64,000 nt of DNA from Moniliella sp. 'wahieum'. Its lineage: Eukaryota > Basidiomycota > Moniliellomycetes > Moniliellales > Moniliellaceae. Below are positions 33,431 to 43,971 of the stretch, piece by piece. The notes below the pieces were generated by a model. It searched no databases. It worked only from the letters and a program-made list of their open reading frames with translations, and had not been told where the DNA came from. Both the position numbers and the translations under genes were made by a program. The stretch lies in NCBI GenBank assembly GCA_003971905.1, contig RSEE01000007.1, positions 1,054,001-1,118,000 of the forward strand, in the 5' to 3' direction. Within the stretch, counting starts at the first letter, position 1. Every line of letters starts with the position of its first letter.

Positions 33431-34111
33431 GGTGGGAGCCCGTAAGGAGGTGGTGGTTGCTCGACGGGCGCCGCCGCCGCATTCTCGCCCAATTCGCTTC
33501 GATCGGGGAGACCAACGCCTTAAGCTCCAGGCACGCGAAAGCACGCCAGGGCTGACGTAACCCGGGTTCCATTGGCTTCAGCCGAACGTTTGAAATCGCA
33601 CTTTGAACATTGCACATCCTGCCCTGGGCGCTGCGATGCGGCTGCCATTGTGAAAGGTTCAGGGGGGCTTTCAATTTGAAAGTGCAGCAGGGACGGAATA
33701 TCAAATTTCATGTTCATCGATCATCCCAGCCGCTGGGGGGGTACTGCGGAGCTCTCCTCCTCTCTTGAGATCTTGAGACGAGACCTGCCTGCCTGGTAAA
33801 ACGGCCCGGTGAAAGCAAGCACGCCTACCTCCCCCCTGCCAGAGCCATCCGGGCGATCCAGCACGATGCATACTTGGACTATTGGTGCACATTCAAACCA
33901 ACGACAGGCACCACGGGCAAGGGACAAAACCATCAGCCTCGATACGAAAAATATATAAGTTGAAGGTTACCCCACGGATGCGATGCTACCAGGCACATGC
34001 CAACGACGCCAACGCTTCGTCCAGCGGCCACAATGGCTTGGTCTGCTCCGGACAGAGCACATACATGAGGTACTCCATCGCCCATGGGAGGGTGGATTTT
34101 GCGCACCACAT
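33431..34111. other. RAD23 upstream region
   Basis: No supported gene. Minus-strand frames at 33933-34211 could belong to the doubtful gene to the right, for example MEYLMYVLCPEQTKPLWPLD near 34073-34015. No coherent reading exists as printed. Confidence 0.35.
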
Positions 34112-35097
34112 TTAATAGCTCATGAAGCCACAGATGGAGCGAAGCAGATTGCGTATTTTGCGTTCGCAACGTGCGCGGCAAGTCAGACGTATCTTCTCGG
34201 CTACTGTCCACCCCCCGTTTTGCGGTGGGTCAGCTTGTACTGGTATCCACTCCAAAATCGCTGGCGGTACAGCGACGGTGCGGGCTACTTCCCCTGTGCC
34301 CAGTGACAGCCTTGATCCCGTTCTGAACAAGACGAATGGCGGCGCTGTCCGCACCGGCCTCTGGGTCAACAGAGGAGCTGGTGCACAGAGGAGCTGGTGC
34401 AATGGTTAAAGCGCGCAGGAACGCTCGCTGTTCGTATTCGACCGAGCTCGCATTGGGCCACTTGTACCCCCCATGGCGCTTTTGGACAGCTTGCGTTGGG
34501 CCAGGTAGATTACGGGTGCGATGCCCCCCGGGCTTGGGTTTGCCGAGTTTAGGGTGTTTGGGGTGCTTGTGGTGCTTGATGGACTGGGCGTTGTGAGGGG
34601 GCAAACCGTGTCTCCCTTCTGATCACACAGCTTGGCGTGTGGGTGCGTGGATGAGGGGGTGATGGCGGTTGAGGCGGAGGCGGAAGGGAAAAGGGAAGGG
34701 GCAATGGACGCGGATACGATGATGGATCTCAAGAAACGGGAGATGTGCTTGGGACACCGTTTGGCCACTGTGCGGCCATATGGGGTCCCTAGTGCGGTGG
34801 GGCCTTGAGGTCAGTAAACAGCAGGCAGGTGATTTCGTTGATATCAAGCGGCTGTCCACGTGATCCTTCCGTTGCTGTCCGGCCGAGCAGGGGTGCGATG
34901 TTCGCGGCACCGTTGGGCCTGCAGGGGAAAGAGCAGTGACAGGCGAAAGACAGAGAGCCCGATGGATGCGAACGATGGATTGAATATGGATTGTTCATGC
35001 GAATCAAGTATAGCCCCCATCCGGCCCAGGGCTCCCCGGCAGCTGCTCCGGAGCTGATGGCCTTACCTAGGAACCCAGCCGGCGCGTCCGACGGCAT
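34112..35097 (-). CDS. Doubtful interrupted gene, unknown product
   Basis: I do not recognise it. An ATG at 35097 gives MPSDAPAGFLG and meets a good donor (GTAAGG). A CCCCTGCAG acceptor at 34919 defines a 148-nt intron. The second exon offers NGAANIAPLLGRTATEGSRG and QPLDINEITCLLFTDLKAP, then breaks. Later minus frames carry VEYEQRAFLRALTIA and VAEKIRLTCRARCERKIRNL, ending GFMSY at 34112. The pieces look protein-like (balanced composition, helix-like) but need several frame changes. The intron and the fragments support a real gene; order and ends are inferred. Confidence 0.35.
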
Positions 35098-35129
35098 GGC
35101 AGCTCGAGCAGCTCGAGCGGGATGGCTGG

Positions 35130-35157
35130 GAGGATGGAGGATGGAGGATGTGAGATG
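35130..35157. repeat. Heptamer array (GAGGATG)x3 + TGAGATG
   Basis: Three perfect GAGGATG units and one TGAGATG in register. Period 7, not palindromic. Confidence 0.88.
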
Positions 35158-35188
35158 GGAGAAGAGAATGTGGACACGCGACGGAGGG

Positions 35189-35202
35189 TCACATGTCACA
35201 TG
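35189..35202. repeat. Tandem TCACATG (TGT-C-ACA)
   Basis: Two perfect TCACATG copies, followed by TCAG. The same unit occurs at 23731. Confidence 0.85.
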
Positions 35203-35771
35203 TCAGTACTCACTAGCTACGCACCACAGCGCAGCCAGAGCGGACTCGGAGCTCCGCAGGCCGCAAGCCTGCTCCACCGCACACACTGGTGCTGTGCAGG
35301 CGAGGCGTGCGTGCATGACGTCGGCCAGCAGCACGCAGCGGGCGGGGCAGTATGCGGGGCTGTGCTGGGGCCTGCTGTGCTGCGTGTGCCTTGCAGCGAG
35401 CGCAGCTGTCCGTGTGAAGCAGCCGCCGATGATTGATGCATGAATTGGTGACCGGCGAGGGCGGCAGGGCGGCCGGGGGGCACTGTCGCTGCGGGTTGCG
35501 CTCGCACTGTCTTGCTTTTAGCCGTCGGCAGCCCAGGCGGTACAAAGCTCAAAGGGCGCACACGCCGCCACCAGCCACTGCGCCTCGGCCCGAGTTTCAC
35601 GCACCGGTCAGCTGACCGGCGACCAGCTCTCCGCTTGAAACGTCACCGCGTCACCCATCCCCATCTTCCCCTGCCAGCCGCCCCGCCAGGGGGAGGCCCG
35701 GCAGCCCCACGGCGGTGGAGCGCTTCGCCTCGTGCTCGCCTGCCGCGCCTGCTCTCCCACCACCTCCCCCC

Positions 35772-37884
35772 ATGCTCATCCCCGCCGCCACCACCCCCAC
35801 GTGGGCGCGCCGCGCCAATGCGACTGCCGCCTCGCTTTCCTCCGCCTCCCACGCCAGCCAGAGCGCCAGTGCCAGCCGTGCCATCGCCTCCCTCTCCTCC
35901 CTCGCCGCTTCGGCCACCAGCGCCATGAGCAGCGAAAGCTCCCTTGCCTCGGGCCAGAAACCCAACCCATCCAGTTTCAAGGTCGTCGGGGTCCTGCTCG
36001 CGGTGCTTTCGGGCGTGTTTATTGGCTCCTCCTTTGTCATCAAGAAGAAGGGCCTGCTGCGCTCCCAGGCCAAGTACCACACCGTGCCTGGCGAAGGCGT
36101 CAAGTACCTTCGCTCTGTACTCTGGTGGACCGGGATGACGGTCATGATCCTGGGCGAGGCATGCAACTTGGTCGCCTACTCGTTTGCCGAACCACTCGCC
36201 GTCACACCCATGGGTGCGCTCTCGGTCGTCATCTCGGCCATCTTGTCCCACTTTGTGCTCAAGGAACGATTGACGCTCTTTGGGTGGCTGGGGTGTGCTC
36301 TGTGTGTGCTAGGTGCTGCTATCATCGGTCTCAATGGCGGCGACTCGGGATCGTCGGGCAACATTCGGGCATTTGAAAAATTGTTTATCGCGCCGGGCTT
36401 CCTTGCGTGGCTGGGCGTGTGCATTGTGGTGGCGATTGTGCTGGCAGTGTATGCCATGCCCGCTGGGGCAAAAAGTTTATGCTTATCCCCATTTCCATCT
36501 GCTCCACCATTGGTGGCTTGAGCGTGACGATGACCTCAGGGGTTGGCGCGTCGATTGTCTTGTCGATCCGCGGGGAGAACCAGGTGACGTACTGGTTCTT
36601 TTGGCTCTTGGTCGTCTTCACGGCCATCACGTTGGTGGTGGAGATTCTCTACCTCAACAAAGCGCTCGAGGTGCACAGTACGGCCATGGTCACGGCCACG
36701 TACTACGTTTTATTTACGAGCATGAGCTTGGTCAGCACCATTGTGCTCAACAAGGGTATGAACGCCGAGCCGAGCCAGATTGTCTCTCTCGTCCTCGCCT
36801 TCCTTGTCACGTGCATTGGCATCTGTGTCCTCCAACTCAGCAAGATCGACCCGACCGACTTGGAGAAAGAGTCCGGGGTGGACCGGAAGAGTTCGATGCT
36901 GCTCAAGGCGTCCCGTACCTACGTTCGGCCCTCGGAGAGCCGCCGGCGCCGCGAGGCAGAAAAGAGCGAGATCGAAGAGGAACCTGGGATGGAGACGTTG
37001 ATGCCCGGGTTGGGTATGGGCGTCGTGGGCTCGATCCTTCGTGCCCGTTCTAGCCGCTCTCGTCGGGGGCAAGCAGACGTGGGAGACGTGACCGACTCGG
37101 CGATTGGCCGACCAGCTGTGTTTGGTACGGCCGAGGAGTACTATGCGCTCCATCCGCAGGGCGCCCCCGACCCGGCTGCACCCTTGGAACCGGGACAGAC
37201 ACGATCGGAATCGTTGCCGGTTGAGACGGAGGATGGGACACGCAAGTACCGGTTGTACGATGGGCCGGTCCAGCAGCGTCCGCTTTCCTCCTCCAAGGGC
37301 ATCCCACTTGGTCTTCGCTCTCCGCCCCCTTCGCATCGCCAGGCGACTGCGATTTCCTGGCCGCCACCACCAGTCCTCGCGCGACGATGAGCGAGCCGGC
37401 ACGAGAAAATGCAGGCGACTCGGCACTGGCACGCCTGCAAGGGACGTGGCTGCAAGGGTACGAGGAGGAAACCGTTTTGGGCGCTGGGGACGCGAACCCT
37501 CATGCCTTTGGCAAGGAAAAGGGTGCGGGCGGGAAGGCGGACGAGGAAGAAGAAGAAGAAGACGAAGGGGAGGAAGGGCTATGTCTCAAGTACGAAGACC
37601 CCTATGAAGCTCAGTCGCTCTACAGCCACGACCCGTTCCCGTACAACGCCTCGCCTGCCGCCGAGGAAAAATACGGGGACGACGATCCCTTTTCCGACAT
37701 GCACGAGCCAAGGGACATTGCGTTGCGCGACTTGGCTGGCGAACGGCACTTGACTGCCCCGCCACTGACCCAACACGTCTCCATCCACTCGGTCCAGCCT
37801 GAGGAAGGATACCTCTCTGCCACCTCCGCCACCTCCGCCACGGCGCCTACGACGCCATCATCTGCACCCCCGCCCAACCCGTGA
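35772..37884 (+). CDS. NIPA-like magnesium transporter with long cytosolic tail (frame breaks)
   Basis: DUF803/NIPA-family membrane protein, linked to Mg2+ transport. The core starts KVVGVLLAVLSGVFIGSSFV and KKKGLLR, then GEACNLVAYSFAEPLAVTPM, ALSVVISAILSHFVLKERLT, FGWLGCALCVLGAAIIGLNG, VEILYLNKALEVHSTAMVTA and YYVLFTSMSLVSTIVLNKGM, giving about nine helices. A hydrophilic tail of roughly 330 residues follows, with phospho-like Ser/Arg clusters and an acidic EEEEEEDEGEE stretch, to TGA at 37882-37884. Frame breaks lie near 36468 (A5 should be A6) and 37362. The upstream ATG at 35772 gives an Ala/Ser-rich leader; the ATG at 35925 (MSSESSLASGQ) may be the real start. Confidence 0.88.
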
Positions 37885-38041
37885 TCTTGATTCCCCTGCT
37901 CTCCACCACTCCTCTCCCCGCCGTTAACTCTGTTTGCTACGCTGCGCTTTGCACTCGGATGGACTTTTCCCCCCACCTTTCCTCCTCCTTGCTGGCCCAT
38001 TTGCTCCTTGTCATACGATTTGAACGATTCTCTTCATTTGT

Positions 38042-38083
38042 CCATACCATACGCCATACGCCATACACCATGGTCCATGGTCC
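38042..38083. repeat. Six-unit heptamer array, three sequences in one phase
   Basis: CCATACC, ATACGCC, ATACGCC, ATACACC, ATGGTCC, ATGGTCC. The register holds while the sequence changes twice. It lies about 160 nt downstream of the NIPA stop. Confidence 0.92.
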
Positions 38084-38326
38084 TTGAGTCATGTCAATTG
38101 GAGTTGTGGTCCGATCAGCAGCACTGATTGTATTTCCCCGCTCTTTCCTTTGTAATGTTGCAAAGGCACGACAGATTGGTTGGTTTCCAAGCCCAATTCC
38201 CAATCCCTCGATGCGGAAACAGCATCGAACACGACACGCTGGGTCCAAGGGCAATTAGATAGATGGGTAGAAGTGTGCAAGTCACCCTCACCCCACCAAA
38301 CCACCAAAACCAACAAACAAAAAGGC

Positions 38327-38331
38327 AAAAA
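38327..38331 (-). terminator. RNA polymerase III terminator of tRNA-Ala
   Basis: Five T on the minus strand, nine bases after the tRNA 3' end, with a second T5 at 38319-38323. Confidence 0.7.
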
Positions 38332-38340
38332 GAACCGATT

Positions 38341-38427
38341 GGACGAATAGGGAATCGAACCCCAGACCTCACACAGACACGCACAGAACATGCGAAGCGT
38401 GCGCTCTACCAACTGAGCTATCCGCCC
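38341..38427 (-). tRNA. tRNA-Ala (anticodon CGC) with 15-nt intron
   Basis: The cloverleaf has acceptor GGGCGGA/TTCGTCC, D arm GCTC-AGTTGGTA-GAGC, anticodon stem CACGC/GTGTG, loop TTCGCA-T, a five-base variable loop and T arm TGGGG-TTCGATT-CCCTA. A 15-nt intron (38376-38390) sits one base 3' of the anticodon, the canonical site. The acceptor stem contains G3:U70, the alanine identity pair, which supports the anticodon reading. Mature length is 72 nt. Confidence 0.92.
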
Positions 38428-38639
38428 TGGCTGGACTACTCTCTCCTGAGTGCACACTTGATCTGCCGGGGGTTAAGGTTGCCACTCTTATGATTGCAGC
38501 GTTCACCTCGATTCGAGACTCGCGCTCCACTCCCCATTTAGCCACTACAATTCATCCGACAAGAACACCGGATTGCAGCAAATCGAATTGCCGATTTACG
38601 TTTGCTACGTTCGCCTTCCGTCGCTTGTGCAACTAAGGC
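38428..38639. other. Short spacer between tRNA-Ala and the bZIP gene
   Basis: Nothing recognisable; it contains the tRNA upstream region and the bZIP 3' end. Confidence 0.5.
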
Positions 38640-39954
38640 CTAACAGTCAAGAGGGCAAAGATCAAATCGATTCGGACGCTTGGCCTGAGAAACAAAGTAG
38701 AACCGATCCCAGAACCAAGGCCACCGGCCCCAAGGGCGGGCATCAGGATAGAACTTGGTAGCAAAGCAAAGCAAAGCAAAGCAAAGCAAAGCAAAGCAAA
38801 GCCAAAGCCGTGGCGGGCACAGCAACATTTTTGGGGGCACGGTCCACAGGCAACCGAGCCAACACACACACGAACACAAACGCAACCGAAACCAAAACCA
38901 AAACGAATCAAATGCACACGGCGCACGGCGCACAGAGGCCGAGGCCGAGATCGACGCCAGCTCGACCTCCAGCTCCAACTCCATCGCTTCGAGGCGACGC
39001 TTGAGCTGTACATTCTCTTGAGCCAAGCGCTCCTTTTCCTGACGCAGTTGCGACATCTCCTCAGCCTTGCGAAGACGCGACTGACGCGCGGCCACCGTGT
39101 TCTTGTGCCGCTTGGCGAGCATGGCTTGCACACTCGAGTCCCCCTCGTCATCCTCCACCTTGGGCAGCTCACGACGCGAGGTGGCACTCGGGGTACGGTA
39201 GGTGCGCTTCTGCACGGGCGCATCGAGGGGGAGCAAGTCGGACGCCTCGAGCACACGACGCTTGCGCTTGGTTGGGCCCGTGCTCGAGCATTCCGTCGCC
39301 GGCGAAAGTGAAGTGCGAGAACGGCCAGATTCACTTGCAGGAGGTGACGCAGAGGCAACCAGTGGCGTTTGACTGGGAGACACCTCACGGGGAGAAATCG
39401 AGCCGGGCGAGATGGGTGTTGCGCCGGCACCGCCATGGAAAGGCGTCTGCATTTGGGTTTGCTCAAGAGCCGCTTGAGTAAGAATCTGAAGCAGAGCCGC
39501 GGTTGAAGCGTCGTCTACCAGACACGGGGGTTCCGGCTGCGGCGCGGTAAACGCCGCCGAGTTGCGTGGGGAAAACGCAAGCTCCATTGGAAGCCCCATT
39601 GGACGGTCCTGACCCGCCGTTGGGGCGGGGAGGGTGTCGACGAGGATGCCCGGGTTGGACTTGAGGTCTTGCGGGAAAGCAAAGTCCTCAAAATCGGGCA
39701 TACCAGTCGAGGCGAGGAAGTCGTCTTCCTCCACCGTGGTGGCATAGCCATCGTCACCCGCATCAACGGCGTCGGAATCCAACAGGCCGGCAAGGCCAGC
39801 CGAGTTGGGACCGAAAAGAGACGCAATATCCACTCCAGCGTCGGTCGGAAACATGGTAGGTTCAATCATAGCTGGAACGACGCAGGGAAAGTCAGTGATG
39901 CTCGAGGCGCATGGCAGGCAGCGACGTACACATGGTAGAGTTCGAAGAGATCAT
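38640..39954 (-). CDS. GCN4/CPC1-like bZIP transcription factor, two exons
   Basis: The basic region reads KRHKNTVAARQSRLRKAEEM with the bZIP signature N-x2-AA-x2-SR. A heptad-repeat leucine zipper follows (QLRQEKERLAQENVQLKRRL). Upstream lies an acidic, Pro/Ser-rich activation region (VEEDDFLASTGMPDFEDFAF). The arrangement, with an acidic domain in front and bZIP near the end, is that of amino-acid-starvation regulators. A 58-nt intron (39872-39929; donor GTACGT, branch CACTGACT, acceptor TTCCAG) joins MISSNSTMS to MIEPTMFPTDAG. The start is the ATG at 39954 or 39933. After about 38930 the frame becomes hydrophobic low complexity that includes a translated pentanucleotide repeat. The true end is probably near VELASISASASV, by splicing or a missed shift. 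Confidence 0.85.
38761..38800. repeat. Pentanucleotide microsatellite (GCAAA)x8
   Basis: Eight perfect GCAAA copies. It falls in the terminal open frame of the bZIP gene, where it would encode repeats of CFALL, but is more likely 3' untranslated or intronic. Confidence 0.95.
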
Positions 39955-40189
39955 AAAGGGGTCGGCTTGGACGGGAAAGGCAAAGCGGACGGCAGTCAAG
40001 TGGGCGCGGGGGGCGGACTGCAGGGGAGTGGGGGCACTCAGTGGGTTGGGGGTTGGGAGAGGGAGAAGTCCGAGAGGCTCGGGAGACAGGGTAGGCGGGA
40101 GGTAAGGGCTGCTGGGATGCTTCAAGCGCAGGGCTGGCAAGGAGGGGGCATGGTGCCGGGAGGGCCGCAGGGGCGAGGGGAGACAACAT
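39862..40189 (-). promoter_or_regulatory. Overlapping upstream ORF in the bZIP leader
   Basis: An upstream ATG at 40189 (CACC ATG T context) opens a frame (MLSPLAPAALPAPC) that is out of phase with the bZIP start. In the spliced message it runs across the 58-nt intron and stops at 39862-39864, just past the bZIP ATGs. Uncorrected base losses could change this. Confidence 0.45.
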
Positions 40190-40874
40190 GGTGGGCTGGG
40201 GAGGGGGTGCAGAGACAACTAGGTTGGTGACAGCACAACTTGGGGAGCCAAATTGTACGTGTGGGGCGGATGCAGGGGGATACGCCGGGATGGTGGTCGG
40301 GGGACCGGTTCGCTTAAGCGGAGAACGCCATGGGGGGCAGATGCGGGGGGGGGTCTAGGGGGCTAGGCTGGGGGGGGCTGGGGGGGTGGGGGCGGAAAGG
40401 CGGCAGGCGGCGCGCCCGCTGCCTTTTATACCGCCGCCCTTGCACGGCGTTGCGCACGCCACACTGCGCTCGTGCCGGCGCGCCGCCGCACCCAGCCCCC
40501 CTCCCCCGGCAGACGGGCACTGTTGCAGTTTTGCTGCGGCCGGCGCCGTGCTCGCCCCACCCCCCCGCCGCGCTGGGCTGGGGCACACGGCCAGTGTGCT
40601 ATGTAAGCATGCCGAGTCGAGTCATCGAGCCAGCTCAGCGAGCCAACTTGAACATTTGCTGGCCTTTCACTTTCGCTCTCCCTTGCATGCGGGCGGGATT
40701 GAATATTGAACGTTGAACTGCACATTGCCCGCTGGGTGCCGGCGCCACGAGTGCGCTTGCACCGACCCACCCGCCGCTGGGTTCTGGGAATTTTTTGGTC
40801 TTTTTTGGGCACTCTACCAGCGTGGGAATTCATAGCCAGCGCCGCCGGCTGGGCCTGCGTCTACACCTCCGTCT
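39955..40874. other. Divergent region between bZIP gene and RRP6
   Basis: It holds the long bZIP leader with uORFs, G-rich tracts at about 40346-40395 on the plus strand, a GC-rich centre and the RRP6 promoter. No further gene is supported. Confidence 0.55.
40122..40151 (-). promoter_or_regulatory. Nine-codon upstream ORF in the bZIP leader
   Basis: ATG at 40151 in CACC context reads MPPPCQPCA-stop. A short uORF plus the overlapping one resembles the translational control known for GCN4/cpc-1/ATF4 genes. Confidence 0.45.
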
Positions 40875-43411
40875 ATGCCTCCGCCTGTCCCCAACCCCGC
40901 CAGCGAGGCAACCGCCTTTCTCCAGCGCCTACAGACCGCACTTGTGCCCGTCACGCGCGCGGCCAGTGCGCTTCCTAATGCCGTGACTGGGCCTTCCACC
41001 TCGTCCTCGACCGTCCGCTCGCCCGCACAGTCGATGCGCAGGCGGCCCGCGTGCTGGCCACAGCAGACCGCCTGCTCGATTGGGTCGCTGCATCAGCCGC
41101 CGGCCCCGCCCCCCAATCTGCCCTTCGCCCCGCACTCGACTTGCGACCGAACCCTCTCGTGATGCTGATCAGGTGTCCGCCGACCAGTTCTCTGCCACGC
41201 TAGGCGACGCCATCGACCATTTACTCTATCAGGCCGACACGTTGCTGGCTGAACACCAAAATTCCCAACCATCCCCTTCCACGTCCCGATCAGCCGAGCG
41301 GCGCATCCCTCAATTCCGCCTAGCCGGCTCTTCGATGCGGGACAAGAATATGCCCTTGCCCCCCCACATTTTGCGTGCGTCCATCGAGCCTCTGCCCCAA
41401 AGAGCATACACCGAAACCAAGCCCGACAACCGGGCGGGCGTTCCATGGTCTCGCCCGTTGCGCTTTGGCAAGCCCAACGCTCGTGAACCTCCGGACGGAT
41501 GGGTGCCACCTTGTCCCGTTGATGCTCAGGGTGTGCCTCTCCCCGACGGCCGCAGGATGGGCACCTACGCCGAGGAGGATGATCCTCGCAAGAACCCTTA
41601 CTATTATGAGATAGTCACATCTGCCCCTCCCGAGCACGCCTTTGTCTTCCCGACCTCCCCTGACGATTTGGTCACGAAGGATTCTTCAGAAGAGAAAATC
41701 GACACCCAACCCGCGGATGGGATCGTGGAACAATCTTCCCCTTCTTCGCCAGAATCGAGAGGCGAGCTGATCGTCCCTACTCCTCTTACGTTTGATAATG
41801 CCAAGGGACTGGCTGGCGTGCCATTTACTTGGATTGACTCGAAAGTAGGAATCGAGGCGTTGCTCTCTCACCTGTCCGATCCACGAGTGAAGGAAATTGC
41901 TGTGGACCTTGAGCACCACAACCTCCACACGTTCCAAGGCCTGACATGTCTCATGCAGATCAGCACACGCTGGCACGACTTTATCATTGACACGCTCGCG
42001 GAGGAGGTGCGAGTCCACGCCGAAAAGCTCAATCAGGTTTTTACCGACCCCAACAAAGTCAAGGTCCTGCATGGTGCCGACGCAGACGTACTCTGGCTTC
42101 AGAGAGATTTGGGACTCTACCTCGTTGGCCTGTTCGATACGTACCACGCTGCTACCCGACTCAGCTTCCCGCAGCGTGGGCTCGCTTACCTTCTCTCCCG
42201 CTACGTTGACTTTGACGCTGACAAGCGCTTTCAACTGGCCGATTGGCGGATTCGCCCCCTTCCGATCGAGATGCTGTTCTATGCTCGTAGTGATACCCAC
42301 CATCTGCTCTACGTGTACGACCGACTGCGCGCAGAACTTTATGCCCAGGGAGGCAGGGAGGCCATCAATGCTGTCTTTGTCGGTCTCAAACGGTCGAAGC
42401 CAAGGTCTATGTCAAGCCCGAATGGAACGAAGATGGATCGGGAGCGGACAGTTGGATCTCCTTCTTCCGACGCTTCTCGCGCCAATTTTCTGCCCCGCGT
42501 TTCTCTCACTCGGACCCATCCGAGGTGCAGACACAAGAAGTGTGGTACATGCTCAAGCGCATGCTCCTTTTACGCGAACTGCACCGCTGGCGTGACTCGA
42601 TTGCCCGGATTGAAGATGACGGAGCCCGGTAGGTCACACGTCTCGTCTCGTCTGCCTTACTCGTTGTCTGGTACTAATTTACGAACTTGACTGCAGGTAC
42701 GTGTTGGGCGGTCATCTATTACTTCAGCTCGTTCAAATGGCGCCCACTACCTCGTCCGAGGTTACCAATGCATTGATGGGGAAGATGGCTCCCCTATTGC
42801 GCAAGTACAGGGACGACATTGCAGCCGTGTTGGCTGCAGCCATCCAGCGGTGGGAGGCCACCGTCCAAAAGGCCAGCTCGGTTATCGACGGCCAACGGCC
42901 CAAATTGACTGAAGCAGTCCTAGTGGTCCGAGATGACCTCAACCTCCCACCTTCGTTGGTCGCTGGCATCCTCCTTGCCGGCATCAAGGAAGACACGCTG
43001 GTCTCCGCCCCGGCCCCTGCCACCGGGGGGATACCCCTCCACCCTTTGGCCCGACTCTTGTCTGCTGCTCAGCAGGCCGACGCGCGCTCTGCTCCCCCAA
43101 CAGAGGAGGTCAGGCAGAGTCTCCCCACGTCCCCATCGGCGATGCAGGCACCACCCAGGTGCTCAGCATTGGATTCCCCCACCGCACAAGACCCGCCTTC
43201 TTCTCCTGCTGCCACGCTCGCGACCACCCTGCCCGGTAGCTCGGGCGATCAGGTACCCGCTGATGAGGTCAAGCAAACCAACCGGAGCACGAAGCGCCAG
43301 GGAGATCCTGTCCCGCTTACCACGTCGATTTCCCCTCGTTCGGAAGGGAGAAAGCGACCCAAAATGGATTCCGTCCTGGGCAAACCGTCGCAAGCGTCAC
43401 CCGAGGCTTAA
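40875..43411 (+). CDS. RRP6: Exosome exonuclease Rrp6 (frame breaks, one intron)
   Basis: Nuclear exosome 3'-5' exoribonuclease that trims rRNA, snoRNA and aberrant transcripts. The ATG at 40875 begins the PMC2NT region (FLQRLQTALVPVTRAASALP, then LARTVDAQAARVLATADRLL after a break). The DEDD-Y nuclease has motif I IAVDLEHHNLHTFQGLTCLM, motif II HGADADVLWLQRDLGLYLVG-LFDTYHAA and motif III YARSDTHHLLYVYDRLR, with the catalytic D, E, D, Y and D residues. The HRDC domain includes EVWYMLKRMLLLRELHRWRD. Intron 42629-42696 (donor GTAGGT, branch TACTAAT, acceptor TGCAG) precedes YVLGGHLLLQL. The tail is Ser/Pro-rich with a basic GRKRPK. Breaks occur near 40980, 41150 and 42395. TAA at 43409-43411. 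Confidence 0.95.
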
Positions 43412-43971
43412 CTGGCGCCATCTTCCTCCCATGCGGTTCAGTCCGTCCGTTCACACATCTAATATCCATCTAGGTTTTATGCATTCCTGCGTCGTATATA
43501 TAGCAATTCCCCCTCATTTTGGCTGCAGAGAGGGGGGGTTGAAGTTGAAATGAGCGGGTGGCACATCTTCTTCTCGCTGCTTGATTGGAGTGAGACTCAG
43601 ATGTAGCTAGTTGGTGGGATCGGGGTGGTTGGCTGAAGGTGCGGGGGAGGGAAGGGATGAGGATGTCAAAAAAGGCCATGATAACGCCGATCATGTCGAT
43701 AATGTGCGTCCTTTTGTTTGGCTCGGGGTTAATCGGTTAATCGCTACCGGCAAAACGTGCGCCACGACGTTGCAGCCAGCACGCCATCACATTGTCGTCA
43801 GCAAGTTCTCTCGCCCTCCACATAATGGTATCAAGCTAGTACTAACACAGGCAAGGTAACTACTATCCTCAGTACCCGCGACTCGTTGCCCCCATCTCTC
43901 GCTTCGCTACCATCATTACCGTCCCCACCTCCATTCGACCGCTTCGTGCCCAGCACCTCAATCCAGCGCCC
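43412..43971. other. Spacer between RRP6 and MsrB
   Basis: No gene recognised; RRP6 3' end and MsrB promoter. Confidence 0.5.

Larger units (their letters stand above)
35098..35771. other. Spacer before the NIPA gene, with heptamer arrays
   Basis: No gene recognised. A GAGGATG array (35130-35157) lies about 30 nt upstream of the doubtful minus gene's ATG, and two TCACATG units follow at 35189-35202. The right part is GC-rich promoter and leader. Confidence 0.5.
37885..38340. other. Spacer between the NIPA gene and tRNA-Ala
   Basis: No gene recognised. It includes the six-unit heptamer array at 38042-38083. Confidence 0.5.

Noticed and set aside
33520-33717. A 65-codon minus frame with a Cys-x2-Cys pair upstream of RAD23
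   Set aside because: It lies in the RAD23 promoter and leader, is short, and only one metal-binding pair is present.
38341-38427. Reading the tRNA without an intron or with a 7-nt intron
   Set aside because: Both give a 13-nt variable region, which suits no alanine tRNA. The 15-nt intron yields a normal 5-nt variable loop and a 72-nt tRNA.
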